Below, piece after piece: positions 25,376 to 33,540 of a stretch of DNA of 33,942 nt (the first letter of the stretch is position 1; the number at the start of each line of letters is the position of its first letter). The stretch is from Deltaproteobacteria bacterium HGW-Deltaproteobacteria-15 (GTDB lineage: Bacteria > Desulfobacterota > DSM-4660 > Desulfatiglandales > HGW-15), in the NCBI GenBank assembly GCA_002840535.1, contig PHBH01000073.1:1-33942 (forward strand). Reading direction: 5' to 3'. A program made the translations under genes and the position numbers. The notes below the pieces were generated by a model that made no database searches, was not told the DNA's origin, and saw only the letters and a program-made list of their open reading frames with translations.

Positions 25376-25474
25376 GTAGGATGGGTAAAGCGAAGCGAAA
25401 CCCATCAATTCGAGCGATTGGACATGCCACAAACCTCAAAACCGATGGGTTTCGCATCGCTCAACCCATCCTAC
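25376..25474. repeat. REP-like palindromic element, copy 2
   Basis: GTAGGATGGGT (25376-25386) is the perfect inverse of ACCCATCCTAC (25464-25474). Each arm continues with AGCGAAGCGAAACCCAT or its inverse, and the core includes CACAAACCTCAAAACCG. It is the same element as at 20108-20212. It lies in the 392-base gap between the flavoprotein gene and the ligase gene; I see nothing else recognisable in 25210-25375 or 25475-25601. Confidence 0.85.
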
Positions 25475-25601
25475 GAAGTTCCGGATACCAGGGTTATCTT
25501 CTCGGAAGGAAATGAATCGCAACCGGGAGGTTACTCCAGGAGTCTTAGGATCAACCATCGGCCCATCTTAAGTGATGATTCTCTCATTCTCACGAAGTTC
25601 T

Positions 25602-27176
25602 TCAGCAACCCGCCATTTTCTGCTGAAGCCCCAGGACCAGTTCCAGCAGTTTGAGATTGAGGTGAGTCTGGCTTTCGAATCTTCCTGCATAAGCCTCCTT
25701 TGCCTCGTCAAGTTCATAACACGTGGTATCCTCGATCTCCAGCAGGACGCCCGGCAGTCCCGCCCTCTCGAAATCATCCACGTGCTTTGTGAAGAAAGGC
25801 TGGCAGCAGCAGCCGATGAAGGCTCCGACGCCTTCTTTTTTCATTCTCCCAAGCTCCTCCATGAGATCTTCAAAGCTTTGTATGCAGATATTTTCCATCT
25901 TCCGGTCCATACCGAGCAGACAGGCGTCCCCGACAGTGCACTCGCCGCAAAGGTGACAACCCTTCTCCTGCCTCAATTCACAATTGGGATCTTTCGAACA
26001 GTAAGGCAGAAGCAGTACGGAAGGACGCTTCAGGAGAATCTCTCTAAAGGAGCCGTTGGTAACGGAAATCAGATTGCAGTATTCCAATGGCACACCGTAA
26101 TCGATGAGCTGGAATTTTTCGATGATCTGGTCAAGAGGCTTGAGAAAATCCACGCTGCTCATACCGGGGATGCTTATCCGACCCTGCTCAAAAAAGCTCC
26201 GCACCGAGGCATGTATGGCCTCCCTCCTCAGGGGCAGGCCTCTCATTGCCGCTTCAAGATCGAATAAACCTCGCGGGGGAAAGGAGAGGAAATCACCGGT
26301 GATGAAAACGTTCTTGATCCGTTTTCCCGGAACGTTCACTACCACCGTGAACCTCACCATTCCTTCGGGGGATTTATAAGCCGACTGGATGACTTCCTGG
26401 CGGCTGTATCTAGGGTTCACCTGGTCGATCCATTCCGAAGAGCGAAAAAACCGGAGCTTTTCCTGGAAGAGGCAGCGTTCCTCTCTGGTCAACTCACCGG
26501 TTTCGAGATGAATCCCCAGATGTTGTTCAAACCCCGCGCGGATGGCACCTTTGATTTCCTGAATGTCGGGGGTTCGACCTAGTTCCCACCGGAGACAGGT
26601 CACCCTTTCCTTCACAGAATCGATCTCCTTGGCCTTCAACTTTTCCACGGGTATCCTGAGGCACCGGAGCATGGTATCCACATCGAAGTCCGTGAGCATG
26701 GTCCCCTGGAAAAGAAAAGCGGAGTCCGATTCCGTTCCACCGGTCCCGGAGATCTTGCGCCCCTCGATCTCGATATCATTCCTGGGACGAAAAGTCGCCT
26801 TGAGACCGAGAAGGTCCAGCGCCGTCACCACGGGCTCGCACAGGGTCCTGAAAAGACCGGGAGTAGGAAGAGAGAGGCCGAAAAAGGACTTGTCGCAAAT
26901 GACCTCCCAGCCGAGTTGGCTCTCGTCGAAGAAGATGGCGCCGCCTCCTGTAATCCGCCGATTGATCTCGACTCCCGCTTCCCTGCAGTAGTCGGCTCTC
27001 ACCTCTTCCTGAACAGCCTGGTGGTACCCGACGAGGACTGCCCGGGGCGAGAATTGAAGAAATCGTATGGTGTCAGGAGTTTTGCCCCTTCCCTTCAACT
27101 CGAGAAGGGTCTCATCGAGAGCCATGTTCTCCGCAGCGCTCATGGGAGGGGTGTCAAGGAGGCGCCATGTCTTCAT
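25602..27176 (-). CDS. Lipoate-protein ligase (LplA-LplB) fused to DUF116 (524 aa)
   Basis: Residues 1-215 are an LplA catalytic domain, with INRRITGGGAIFFD (71-84) and the active Lys141 in GRKISGTGG. Residues about 225-345 look like the LplB accessory domain (VRFTVVVNVPGKRIKNVFITGDFLSFPP region). Residues about 385-495 are DUF116: LLLPYCSKDPNCE, CHLCGECTVGDAC, GAFIGCCCQP and IEDTTCYELDEA, with at least ten cysteines. The ligase half should attach octanoate or lipoate to carrier proteins, feeding or following the two radical-SAM enzymes. DUF116 has no firm function; clustered Cys suggest an Fe-S or metal site. The ATG at 27176 has GGAGGT five bases upstream; the frame extending to 27284 is only hairpin sequence. 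Confidence 0.9.
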   Translation of the reverse strand: MKTWRLLDTPPMSAAENMALDETLLELKGRGKTPDTIRFLQFSPRAVLVGYHQAVQEEVRADYCREAGVEINRRITGGGAIFFDESQLGWEVICDKSFFGLSLPTPGLFRTLCEPVVTALDLLGLKATFRPRNDIEIEGRKISGTGGTESDSAFLFQGTMLTDFDVDTMLRCLRIPVEKLKAKEIDSVKERVTCLRWELGRTPDIQEIKGAIRAGFEQHLGIHLETGELTREERCLFQEKLRFFRSSEWIDQVNPRYSRQEVIQSAYKSPEGMVRFTVVVNVPGKRIKNVFITGDFLSFPPRGLFDLEAAMRGLPLRREAIHASVRSFFEQGRISIPGMSSVDFLKPLDQIIEKFQLIDYGVPLEYCNLISVTNGSFREILLKRPSVLLLPYCSKDPNCELRQEKGCHLCGECTVGDACLLGMDRKMENICIQSFEDLMEELGRMKKEGVGAFIGCCCQPFFTKHVDDFERAGLPGVLLEIEDTTCYELDEAKEAYAGRFESQTHLNLKLLELVLGLQQKMAGC

Positions 27177-27186
27177 TGCAGACCTC

Positions 27187-27312
27187 CGGTGGTTTGAACC
27201 GCCAAGACGCCAAGAGCGCCAAGAAAAGATTTGTTTTTTCCCTGCCGGAAACTGCTCCGGCAGGGAAAAAACAAACTCTTGCATTCCTTGCGTTCTTCGC
27301 GTCTTTGCGGTT
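27187..27312. repeat. Palindromic element with a perfect 20-bp hairpin core
   Basis: The core TTTGTTTTTTCCCTGCCGGA (27230-27249) is a perfect inverse of 27256-27275, with a 6-base loop. Outside it, CGCCAAGAN units (27198-27224, 9-base period) face the inverse family CTTGCGTTN/CTTCGCGTN (27277-27310). It lies between the MBL-fold gene and the ligase gene and could act as a terminator or processing site. Confidence 0.85.
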
Positions 27313-27318
27313 CAATCT

Positions 27319-27951
27319 TCATCTCAACCATGGATTTGTGGCGATCTCTCTGCCAATGGTCGAGGACGGAAAGTCCCCATAGTCATGGCCGGGCCAGACT
27401 ATGGTTTCAGGGGGAAGGGTCATCAATTTTTCCCTGATGCTCTTCATGAAGAGGCCCGCGGAAGAACCGGGCAGGTCGGTGCGGCCGACTCCTCCAACGA
27501 ACAGGGTGTCGCCGGTGAAGAGATTGCCGTTGCCGATGAGGCAGATGCCTCCCGGGCTGTGCCCCGGGGTGTGGATAACCCTTAAAGAGACGTCCCCCAC
27601 CGAAATGGATTCCTCGTCGTTGACCAGGATATCGGCGGGGGGAGAAGGCTCGAACCCCCACTCCCTCGCTCTCTGGTGGCCGGCTGGGGAATTGAAAAGC
27701 TTGTCATCCATCGGGTGCATGATGATCCGGGCGCCGGTGAGCGCCTTTACCTTGCCGTTGCCGCAGGTGTGATCCCCATGACCGTGGGTATTGACGATAT
27801 ACTTCAGCGAGAGTCCTTTCTTGGTGACTCTCCCCACAAGATCTTCCTCGTTTCCTCCGGGATCTATGAGAAGGGCCTCCCGGGTGCGAGGGCAAGAAAC
27901 CAGATAGGAGAATACAGCCATGAAACCCACCTTGATCTGCTCCATTTCCAT
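27319..27951 (-). CDS. MBL-fold metallo-hydrolase, glyoxalase II-like (210 aa)
   Basis: The metal-binding motif THGHGDHTCG (55-64) is followed by HTPGHSPGG (about 126-134), TGDTLFVGGVGRTDLPGS (about 145-162) and the last metal His in WPGHDYG. Length and motifs fit the short glyoxalase II-like branch, which hydrolyses thioesters such as hydroxyacyl-glutathione or analogues. Exact substrate unknown. The start is an ATG with GGAG nine bases upstream. It precedes the lipoate ligase on the same strand but is separated from it by a strong hairpin. Confidence 0.92.
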   Translation of the reverse strand: MEMEQIKVGFMAVFSYLVSCPRTREALLIDPGGNEEDLVGRVTKKGLSLKYIVNTHGHGDHTCGNGKVKALTGARIIMHPMDDKLFNSPAGHQRAREWGFEPSPPADILVNDEESISVGDVSLRVIHTPGHSPGGICLIGNGNLFTGDTLFVGGVGRTDLPGSSAGLFMKSIREKLMTLPPETIVWPGHDYGDFPSSTIGREIATNPWLR

Positions 27952-28098
27952 GAATTCCGACTCCTCTATCGAATGATGATCTCGCGGACATAGTTCGCGA
28001 ATGAGCGAAGTTCAAATTCCCGTGTTCGGATTGCTGATCTTTCTTTCTTTCATTATCACAAGGACTCGACACTGTCCAAAGGCGAGAGAGGGACTATT

Positions 28099-28590
28099 TT
28101 ATTCCCGAACCTTTCTAAAAAGGTCCACCATTTCCCTTTTCATGCCTTCCGGCACGACAGAGAGCCTTTCCGGAGGCAATTCTACGAATTCGCCAACGGC
28201 CTTCGACAGAATCTGCCCTTGGCCATCCATGATCCTGGCCTGAGCCCGAATGAAACGCTCTCTCCTCTCTTCCAGCAGTTCCCCGCGCACCGTGAGAGAA
28301 GTTCCGATGAGCACCGGTTTGATATACTTCACCTCCATTTTTCTGGTCACGAAGAAAATCCCCTTGAGATAGATGATCGTCCAAGACATGACTTCGTCGA
28401 GCAGCGTGGATATGATCCCTCCATGGGCCATGCCATCCCACCCTTCATAGTGCTTTTTCAGGGTCACGTCCGAACAGATCCAGTCCCCCTTCCGATAGAA
28501 ATCCAGATTCAGCCCGATGGGATTGGCAGTACCGCATGCAAAACAGCCGTGTCCATCCAGCTTGGGCAGATTGATTCTTTCCGTAGACAT
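28099..28590 (-). CDS. Hotdog-fold thioesterase, PaaI/4HBT type (163 aa)
   Basis: It has a Cys pair in GCFACGTANPIGLNLDFY, then the hotdog core with GWDGMAHGGIISTLLDEVMSW, the HGGxxxxLLDE helix typical of PaaI-type acyl-CoA thioesterases. The strand KMEVKYIKPVLIGTSLTVRGEL follows. Substrate unknown. Two ATGs lie close together; I prefer the second (28590), because AAAGGA is eight bases upstream of it and only two from the first. Confidence 0.9.
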   Translation of the reverse strand: MSTERINLPKLDGHGCFACGTANPIGLNLDFYRKGDWICSDVTLKKHYEGWDGMAHGGIISTLLDEVMSWTIIYLKGIFFVTRKMEVKYIKPVLIGTSLTVRGELLEERRERFIRAQARIMDGQGQILSKAVGEFVELPPERLSVVPEGMKREMVDLFRKVRE

Positions 28591-28666
28591 GCTCATTTCC
28601 TTTCTGGCAGCGTCTAACCGTCACTCTTCCAGCATTCTGGAGCGGTGAAAAAATTGCTTTCTTGTC

Positions 28667-28741
28667 GTCATCCCGGTGAAAACCGGGATCCAGTGCCCTG
28701 GTAACCTACTGAAAACCTGGATTCGGCTTTCACCGGAATGA
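28667..28741. repeat. Palindromic repeat, GTCATCCCGGTGAAAACCGGGATCCAG type
   Basis: GTCATCCCGGTGAAA-ACCGGGATCCAG faces CTGGATTCGGCTTTCACCGGAATGA. This resembles the GTCATTCCGG...CTGGATTCCGG palindromes spread through many bacterial genomes. It lies between the prmA-like gene and the thioesterase gene and may end or stabilise transcripts. Confidence 0.8.
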
Positions 28742-28800
28742 GGGGAGACTCACTTCAGGAGAGCGCGAATGACCAAGAACAAATGATCGATGTCAAATGA

Positions 28801-29625
28801 TCAACGATTTTTCACCAGCATAGTGTACCAGGTCATATCACAGTCCCACTCTTCCACCACTTGTAAACCGTGCCTCACAAGCACCATCTTCAGATCCCTC
28901 GCCTGGCTTCGCATCAACCCCGAGAGAACGAACCATTTCTTCTCCCTGAACGCCGGGGCTTCCATTAACTTCATGATCGCATCATAGTGGATGTTGGCGA
29001 GCACGGTTTCCGCGGGCTTGTCAGTAAAATCCTCCGCATTCCCTCGCTCGATGGTCATCCGGTTCTCCAAATGATTGAGCCTCACGTTTCGTTGTGCGGT
29101 TTTCACGCAAAGGGGGTTGGCATCAACACCCCAGACCTCTGTGGCCCCCATCGATGCGGCAGCCATACCCAGAATGCCTGTCCCTGTGCCGATGTCCAGA
29201 ACCCGCCCCAGAACTGCAGTTCTGCTCAGCCGAGAAACAGCCCTCAGGCAATCCCTCGTGGTTGGATGGAGACCGGTTCCAAACACGACCCCCGGGTCGA
29301 TCACAATTTTGATTTCATCCCGGTTCGCATCCATGTGCATCCATGGCGGAACGATGAGAAATGGACTGATCCGCAGCGGTTCGAGCCCGCCGCCCTGCCA
29401 CTCTTCATAGAGGAAATGGTAATCGTCCAACAGCCGAAGGTCCGGCTTCGATTTCAAAAGCTTTGCCACTCGCTCCTGAGCAGGCATGGAAAAGAAGAGA
29501 AAGGAATTCTCCCCTTCGATCCAGTTACCGATGAAACCGCTTCCCAACGCAGTCTCCTCAGCCTCCGGAACGATCCCATCCAGCAGGTAGATATAAAGAT
29601 TCTGATAAGGCTCGAAATTGTGCAT
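28801..29625 (-). CDS. prmA: PrmA-like ribosomal protein L11 methyltransferase (274 aa)
   Basis: A SAM-dependent methyltransferase with the PrmA hallmark FGTGLHPTTRDCLRAV, motif I VLDIGTGTGILGMAA, acidic VWGVDAN, and VLANIHYD in place of the usual NI(L/P) catalytic-loop sequence. The divergent N-terminal domain (first ~100 residues) matches the PrmA length. It trimethylates L11 in other bacteria. AAGGA five bases before the ATG supports the start. The N-terminal domain and NIHYD loop differ from the E. coli type, so another protein substrate is possible. Confidence 0.8.
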   Translation of the reverse strand: MHNFEPYQNLYIYLLDGIVPEAEETALGSGFIGNWIEGENSFLFFSMPAQERVAKLLKSKPDLRLLDDYHFLYEEWQGGGLEPLRISPFLIVPPWMHMDANRDEIKIVIDPGVVFGTGLHPTTRDCLRAVSRLSRTAVLGRVLDIGTGTGILGMAAASMGATEVWGVDANPLCVKTAQRNVRLNHLENRMTIERGNAEDFTDKPAETVLANIHYDAIMKLMEAPAFREKKWFVLSGLMRSQARDLKMVLVRHGLQVVEEWDCDMTWYTMLVKNR

Positions 29626-29926
29626 TGAAATCCTTAATTCACACTCTCGAGGAGCTTTTAGAACTCCTGATAATAACCGTACTGCATTCCAAGAGATCCC
29701 CTGTCTCCCCTTTTCAAGCGAAGGACCGGTGCAGTTTCCACTTTTCCTAAAGGGGGATCAAGGGGGATTTTGGGAGAAATGCATGCTGGGACAAGTTTCT
29801 TTCAAAGTCACGCACGACACCTAGAGAAGGCCGTTGCAAAACACCTGGACCCCGGTTCCCGGCCTCCGCCGGGACAGGTTTCATTCGACCGGGTGACGCT
29901 TTTTTGCGAGATCGTCGCTGTGTGAA
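29626..29926. other. Intergenic stretch of 301 bases
   Basis: I see no gene. It holds AAGGGGGATCAAGGGGGATTTT-like sequence at about 29751-29772, part of a common interspersed repeat, and a small hairpin CCCGGCCTCCGCCGGG at about 29857-29874. Confidence 0.5.
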
Positions 29927-31360
29927 TCAGTTGGGGCGGGAGTCTCCTCCCGACTGAACCGGCGGGTCAGGCTCGATATAGGTTTGTAGGGGCTCTTGAG
30001 CATCCTGTCTCGGCGCAATGCGCTCGATTGCATGCATCTTATTGAGATAGATAAACGTCTCGTGGTTGTGATTTTTTTTGAGCCACTCCAACTCTCTCTT
30101 CTCCTTTCGGTTCAAGGATTCCCTTCGGCCGAGGTCGGACAATCGGCGCATTGGATAGAGCCAGCCCGTGCCAAAGTTCCTCAGGCCATAGAAGACATTC
30201 TTGGGTCCTCCATTATAGCATGCTCCTGCCGCATATTTCTCATATCCGGTGCCTGAAAGAGGTGGATGCACCCTCACGACTTCTGAAAGATAATGATCCA
30301 GAAGACAGATTTCCGCCTTGATCGCAAATAGATGATCGGCAGTGGCCTCCAGGAAATCCGTGGATATGTCCGCTTCCGTATATCGGTTCCAGACCACTCG
30401 CATTCCGATTGGAGTGAACTGGGTAAGGCCCCGGGCACTCGCATAGTTCCCGGTGAACTTGTACGCATCTTCCTGGTTGGATCCTATAATCACGAGAATC
30501 CTGTTGATGAGGCGGGTCAGCCGCCGCTCTCTCGTAGTGTCGAACTCCGTATGCTCTCTTCCTGTGATCGCCCGGAAGGATTCAGGGTCCATGTGTTCCG
30601 CCAGAATCAGATTGAAGTAATCCGCATGACTGAAAACAGGGCAGTTCTCCAAGGGCGCTCTGGACTTGGCCCTTGAATTCACATGGCGCAGCTCTCTTCG
30701 TGCCTGAGCGATCTTTTCGCTCAGGTATCGCCTCCCGGCTTCGACCAATTCGGGTTGAAGCAGTGCCCTGGAGTAAGGCGTGTAAATGACGGCATCACGG
30801 CGTAAGGCGGCTTTTCTTTTCGGATCAAGCGCGTACAGGAGGCCGACGATTGCGGTGTTTTCCGGCTCCAGAACGTCAATAGACGAATTGAATCCGTTCC
30901 ACCAGTGGACCGAAAAGCGGACCCCGGGGTCGTCCAGATAGAGACCTTGCTTTTCTTCATATCCGGAGACGATCCGCACTTTGCCCGTCTTGAAATCAGC
31001 GATGGCCAGCTTCAATTGCCTTCTTGCGGGTCTCCCATCGACTTCCGGCAAGTACCAGACCTTTTCCCTGGAAAGGCGGGTCTTGGCCTCCTTGAGTACC
31101 GGCAGCAGGGGGACCTCGGCCAGAAAAGGCGCATCATCGAGAGGCGGCATAGGTACCGTGTCGCCCTTCTTGGCGCGCCGGATTTCCTTTTGGCGCGTCC
31201 TTTTCGATTGCTTTTGCTTTTTCTTATCGGAGGAGGTCAGTCCGGAACCGTTGGGCTTTGTGGAATCCACCTTTTCTTCTGCAGCCCAGGTGAAGGCTTC
31301 CATCGCGAATAACAAGAAAAAAATTGAGGAGATCAGGGTTGCAGATTTCTTCAGGCTCAC
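29927..31360 (-). CDS. Secreted lytic transglycosylase-like protein (477 aa)
   Basis: A signal peptide (residues 1-27, ending FTWAA) is followed by a basic low-complexity stretch (45-65), an unassigned segment, and a C-terminal SLT-type domain. The SLT domain has IGSNQEDAYKF with likely catalytic Glu297, SARGLTQFTPIGM (308-320), AAGACYNGGPKNV (377-389) and ETFIYLNKMHAIE. It should cleave murein in the periplasm. The GTG start has GAGGT six bases upstream and a clear promoter (31411-31439). It is divergent from opgG, hinting at a shared envelope role. Confidence 0.85.
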   Translation of the reverse strand: MSLKKSATLISSIFFLLFAMEAFTWAAEEKVDSTKPNGSGLTSSDKKKQKQSKRTRQKEIRRAKKGDTVPMPPLDDAPFLAEVPLLPVLKEAKTRLSREKVWYLPEVDGRPARRQLKLAIADFKTGKVRIVSGYEEKQGLYLDDPGVRFSVHWWNGFNSSIDVLEPENTAIVGLLYALDPKRKAALRRDAVIYTPYSRALLQPELVEAGRRYLSEKIAQARRELRHVNSRAKSRAPLENCPVFSHADYFNLILAEHMDPESFRAITGREHTEFDTTRERRLTRLINRILVIIGSNQEDAYKFTGNYASARGLTQFTPIGMRVVWNRYTEADISTDFLEATADHLFAIKAEICLLDHYLSEVVRVHPPLSGTGYEKYAAGACYNGGPKNVFYGLRNFGTGWLYPMRRLSDLGRRESLNRKEKRELEWLKKNHNHETFIYLNKMHAIERIAPRQDAQEPLQTYIEPDPPVQSGGDSRPN

Positions 31361-31410
31361 TATCCGACCTCGTGTGCAGACAGAAATTTGACGGGAAAAA
31401 GTCGGACAGG

Positions 31411-31439
31411 AAAATAGGTTTTTTTGCCTGATGTGTCAA
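31411..31439 (-). promoter_or_regulatory. sigma70-type promoter for the lytic transglycosylase gene
   Basis: On the minus strand TTGACA (31439-31434) is followed after 17 bases by TATTTT (31416-31411). The -35 is perfect and the -10 matches 4 of 6. Confidence 0.6.
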
Positions 31440-31476
31440 CAAGCAACTGCTGCTCTCGAAACATGAAGAGATACAC

Positions 31477-31506
31477 TTGACAGTTCATGTCTCTTCTCCT
31501 TAAAAT
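31477..31506 (+). promoter_or_regulatory. sigma70-type promoter for opgG
   Basis: TTGACA (31477-31482), an 18-base spacer and TAAAAT (31501-31506), 79 bases before the opgG start. It is back to back with the promoter at 31411-31439, with 37 bases between the two -35 boxes. Confidence 0.7.
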
Positions 31507-31585
31507 TCCCCGACTTCCATGACTGACTCTTTCCGGAATTCCCGGCGAGAGTTCCCCCGTTTCAAACCTTCTAAAAGGAACTGAT

Positions 31586-33169
31586 ATGCGGCGCAAGAAT
31601 ATGAATGGGACGATTGGTATCTTCTTCGCAGCATTCCTGCTGCTTTATCTTTTTCCAGTTTCAAGAAACATGCCACTCGCGGCAGGTTCCAGGCCGCCGT
31701 TCGGATTCGAGAACGTGGTTCATGAGGCCAAAGAGCTCTCTGAAAAACCATACCGCGAACACAAGGACGTTCCGGATGCTATCGTTAAACTCAAATACGA
31801 CCAGTGGCGGGACATCCGGTTCAAGCCTGCGAAATCCTTCTGGCGTCAGGAAGGCCTTCCCTTCACTCTACAATTCTTTCACCCGGGGCTCTTCTACGAC
31901 CGCACGGTAAGCCTGTTTGTCATTGACGAAAGAGGACGAGCCCAGCCGCTCCGCTTCTCCAAAGAATATTTTGATTACAGGAGCGAAGAGGTAAAAGCGA
32001 TGGTGCCCGATAATCTGGGGTTTGCCGGCTTTCGCATCCATTACCCCTTGAACAGAAGCGATTACCATGACGAGATCGCTGTCTTCCTGGGGGCAAGTTA
32101 CTTCAGAGCGGTAGGTCGAGGAATGAACTATGGTCTGTCGGCGAGGGGCCTCGCCGTGGATACGGTGCTCCCCTCCGGAGAGGAATTTCCATATTTCAAA
32201 AAATTCTGGCTTGTTCAGCCAAGCCCCGAGGCCAAGGAAATCAATATGTACGCGCTTCTGGACAGCCCAAGTGTAACCGGAGCATACCGGTTCACCATCT
32301 CGCCCGGCAAAGAAAATGAAATGCAGGTCAGGCTCACTCTATTCCTGAGGAAGCAGGTCGGCAAGCTCGGGATAGCGCCGATAACCAGCATGTTTCATCA
32401 CGGAGAGAATACGGTCGACAGGGTTCTCGATGATTTCCGACCTGAGATCCACGACTCCGACGGCCTCATGCTGGCTACCGGGTCAGGAGAATGGATCTGG
32501 AGACCGCTTTTGAACTCAAAGACACTCTTCGTCAATTCGTTTCTGGACAATAATCCGGCCGGTTTCGGACTTCTCCAGCGGGACCTTGACTTCGATCACT
32601 ATCAGGATTTGGAGAGTAATTATCAGAACCGCCCCAGCCTTTGGATCGCTCCTTTAGGACCATGGGGCGAAGGCAGAGTAGAGCTCATCCAGATTCCCAC
32701 CGACAAGGAGATCTTCGATAATATCGTGGCGTTCTGGGTGCCTGCGTACCCCCCGCCAATAGGTGAACCCCTGAGTCTGGCATACCAGATGAGCTGGCAT
32801 TATAGTTCAGAGACTTCTCGACCGCCCGGAGGACGGGTAATCTCCACCAGGGCGGGCAAGAACAAGATGGAGAATGCTAAATACCCTGACGCCAGAATCT
32901 TTGTGATCGACTTTGCAGGGGGAAAGCTGAATTCCCTCGCAGAAGAAGAGTCGCTCAAGGGCGTAGTCAGCGTCGGCAGCGGTGCCAGGGTGGTGGAGCA
33001 GCAGCTCTTAAAAAACCCCTTCACCGGCGGATGGCGTCTGGCCATCCATGTCCTCATGGATGACGAGAAGGAAACTGGAAAGAGAAGAGAGCCTGTGGAG
33101 CTTCGCGCTTTCCTGAAACATGAAGAAGACGTGCTTACGGAAACATGGAGCTATGTGTACGAACCCTGA
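31586..33169 (+). CDS. opgG: Periplasmic glucan biosynthesis protein OpgG/MdoG type (527 aa)
   Basis: After an N-terminal signal (GIFFAAFLLLYLFPVS), FGFENVVHEAKELSEKPY and YDQWRDIRFKPAKSFW match the start of OpgG/OpgD. FAGFRIHYPLNRSDYHDEIAVFLGASYFRAVGRG, the EEFPYFKKFWLV segment and GENT-LDDFRPEIHDSDGLM follow the family order. The C-terminal immunoglobulin-like domain ends with TETWSYVYEP. OpgG acts in periplasmic beta-glucan backbone formation. OpgH is not in the window. The start is set by AAAGGA about seven bases upstream. It ends near the rRNA terminator. Confidence 0.93.
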   Translation: MRRKNMNGTIGIFFAAFLLLYLFPVSRNMPLAAGSRPPFGFENVVHEAKELSEKPYREHKDVPDAIVKLKYDQWRDIRFKPAKSFWRQEGLPFTLQFFHPGLFYDRTVSLFVIDERGRAQPLRFSKEYFDYRSEEVKAMVPDNLGFAGFRIHYPLNRSDYHDEIAVFLGASYFRAVGRGMNYGLSARGLAVDTVLPSGEEFPYFKKFWLVQPSPEAKEINMYALLDSPSVTGAYRFTISPGKENEMQVRLTLFLRKQVGKLGIAPITSMFHHGENTVDRVLDDFRPEIHDSDGLMLATGSGEWIWRPLLNSKTLFVNSFLDNNPAGFGLLQRDLDFDHYQDLESNYQNRPSLWIAPLGPWGEGRVELIQIPTDKEIFDNIVAFWVPAYPPPIGEPLSLAYQMSWHYSSETSRPPGGRVISTRAGKNKMENAKYPDARIFVIDFAGGKLNSLAEEESLKGVVSVGSGARVVEQQLLKNPFTGGWRLAIHVLMDDEKETGKRREPVELRAFLKHEEDVLTETWSYVYEP

Positions 33170-33177
33170 TTGAAGAG

Positions 33178-33298
33178 AATATCGAATTATTGAACGATGT
33201 GAACATCCTGAAGAGTTCTGGCGTTTCGCGCATGCCGTTTTGCTTCTTCTCTACTCACTTCGATATTCACTATTCGATATTCGACATTCGACATTCCA
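33178..33298. repeat. Heptad array, TTCGATA / TTCGACA type, between opgG and the rRNA terminator
   Basis: TTCGATA, TTCACTA, TTCGATA, TTCGACA, TTCGACA, TTCCAAA step every 7 bases (about 33258-33299). A looser inverse stretch lies at about 33178-33200 (GAATATCGAATTATTGAA). Confidence 0.7.
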
Positions 33299-33300
33299 AA

Positions 33301-33339
33301 AAAGAAAAGCCCTTCTGAATTTCAGAAGGGCTTTTCTTT
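33301..33339. terminator. Bidirectional rRNA operon / opgG terminator
   Basis: AAAGAAAAGCCCTTCTGAA (33301-33319) is a perfect inverse of 33321-33339, giving a 19-bp stem with T runs on both sides. It should stop the rRNA transcript (minus) and opgG (plus). Confidence 0.9.
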
Positions 33340-33348
33340 TTAAAGGAT

Positions 33349-33465
<117 letters not shown>

Positions 33466-33540
33466 AAACTTATAATCAAATACAGGGAAAACGAAGAACG
33501 AAGAATGCTCGTAGAGAAGCTGCTCGTGAATGAAAAAAGC

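Noticed and set aside
25209..25457. Minus-strand ORF of 82 aa upstream of the flavoprotein gene
   Set aside because: It runs through the REP-like palindrome and has no recognisable motif; considered and dismissed as a lipoyl carrier protein.
25572..26267. Plus-strand ORF of 231 aa opposite the lipoate ligase
   Set aside because: It mirrors the DUF116 half of the ligase gene in another frame; no independent features.
27177..27284. N-terminal extension of the lipoate ligase
   Set aside because: It is only translated hairpin sequence; the ATG at 27176 has a good Shine-Dalgarno and begins the conserved domain.
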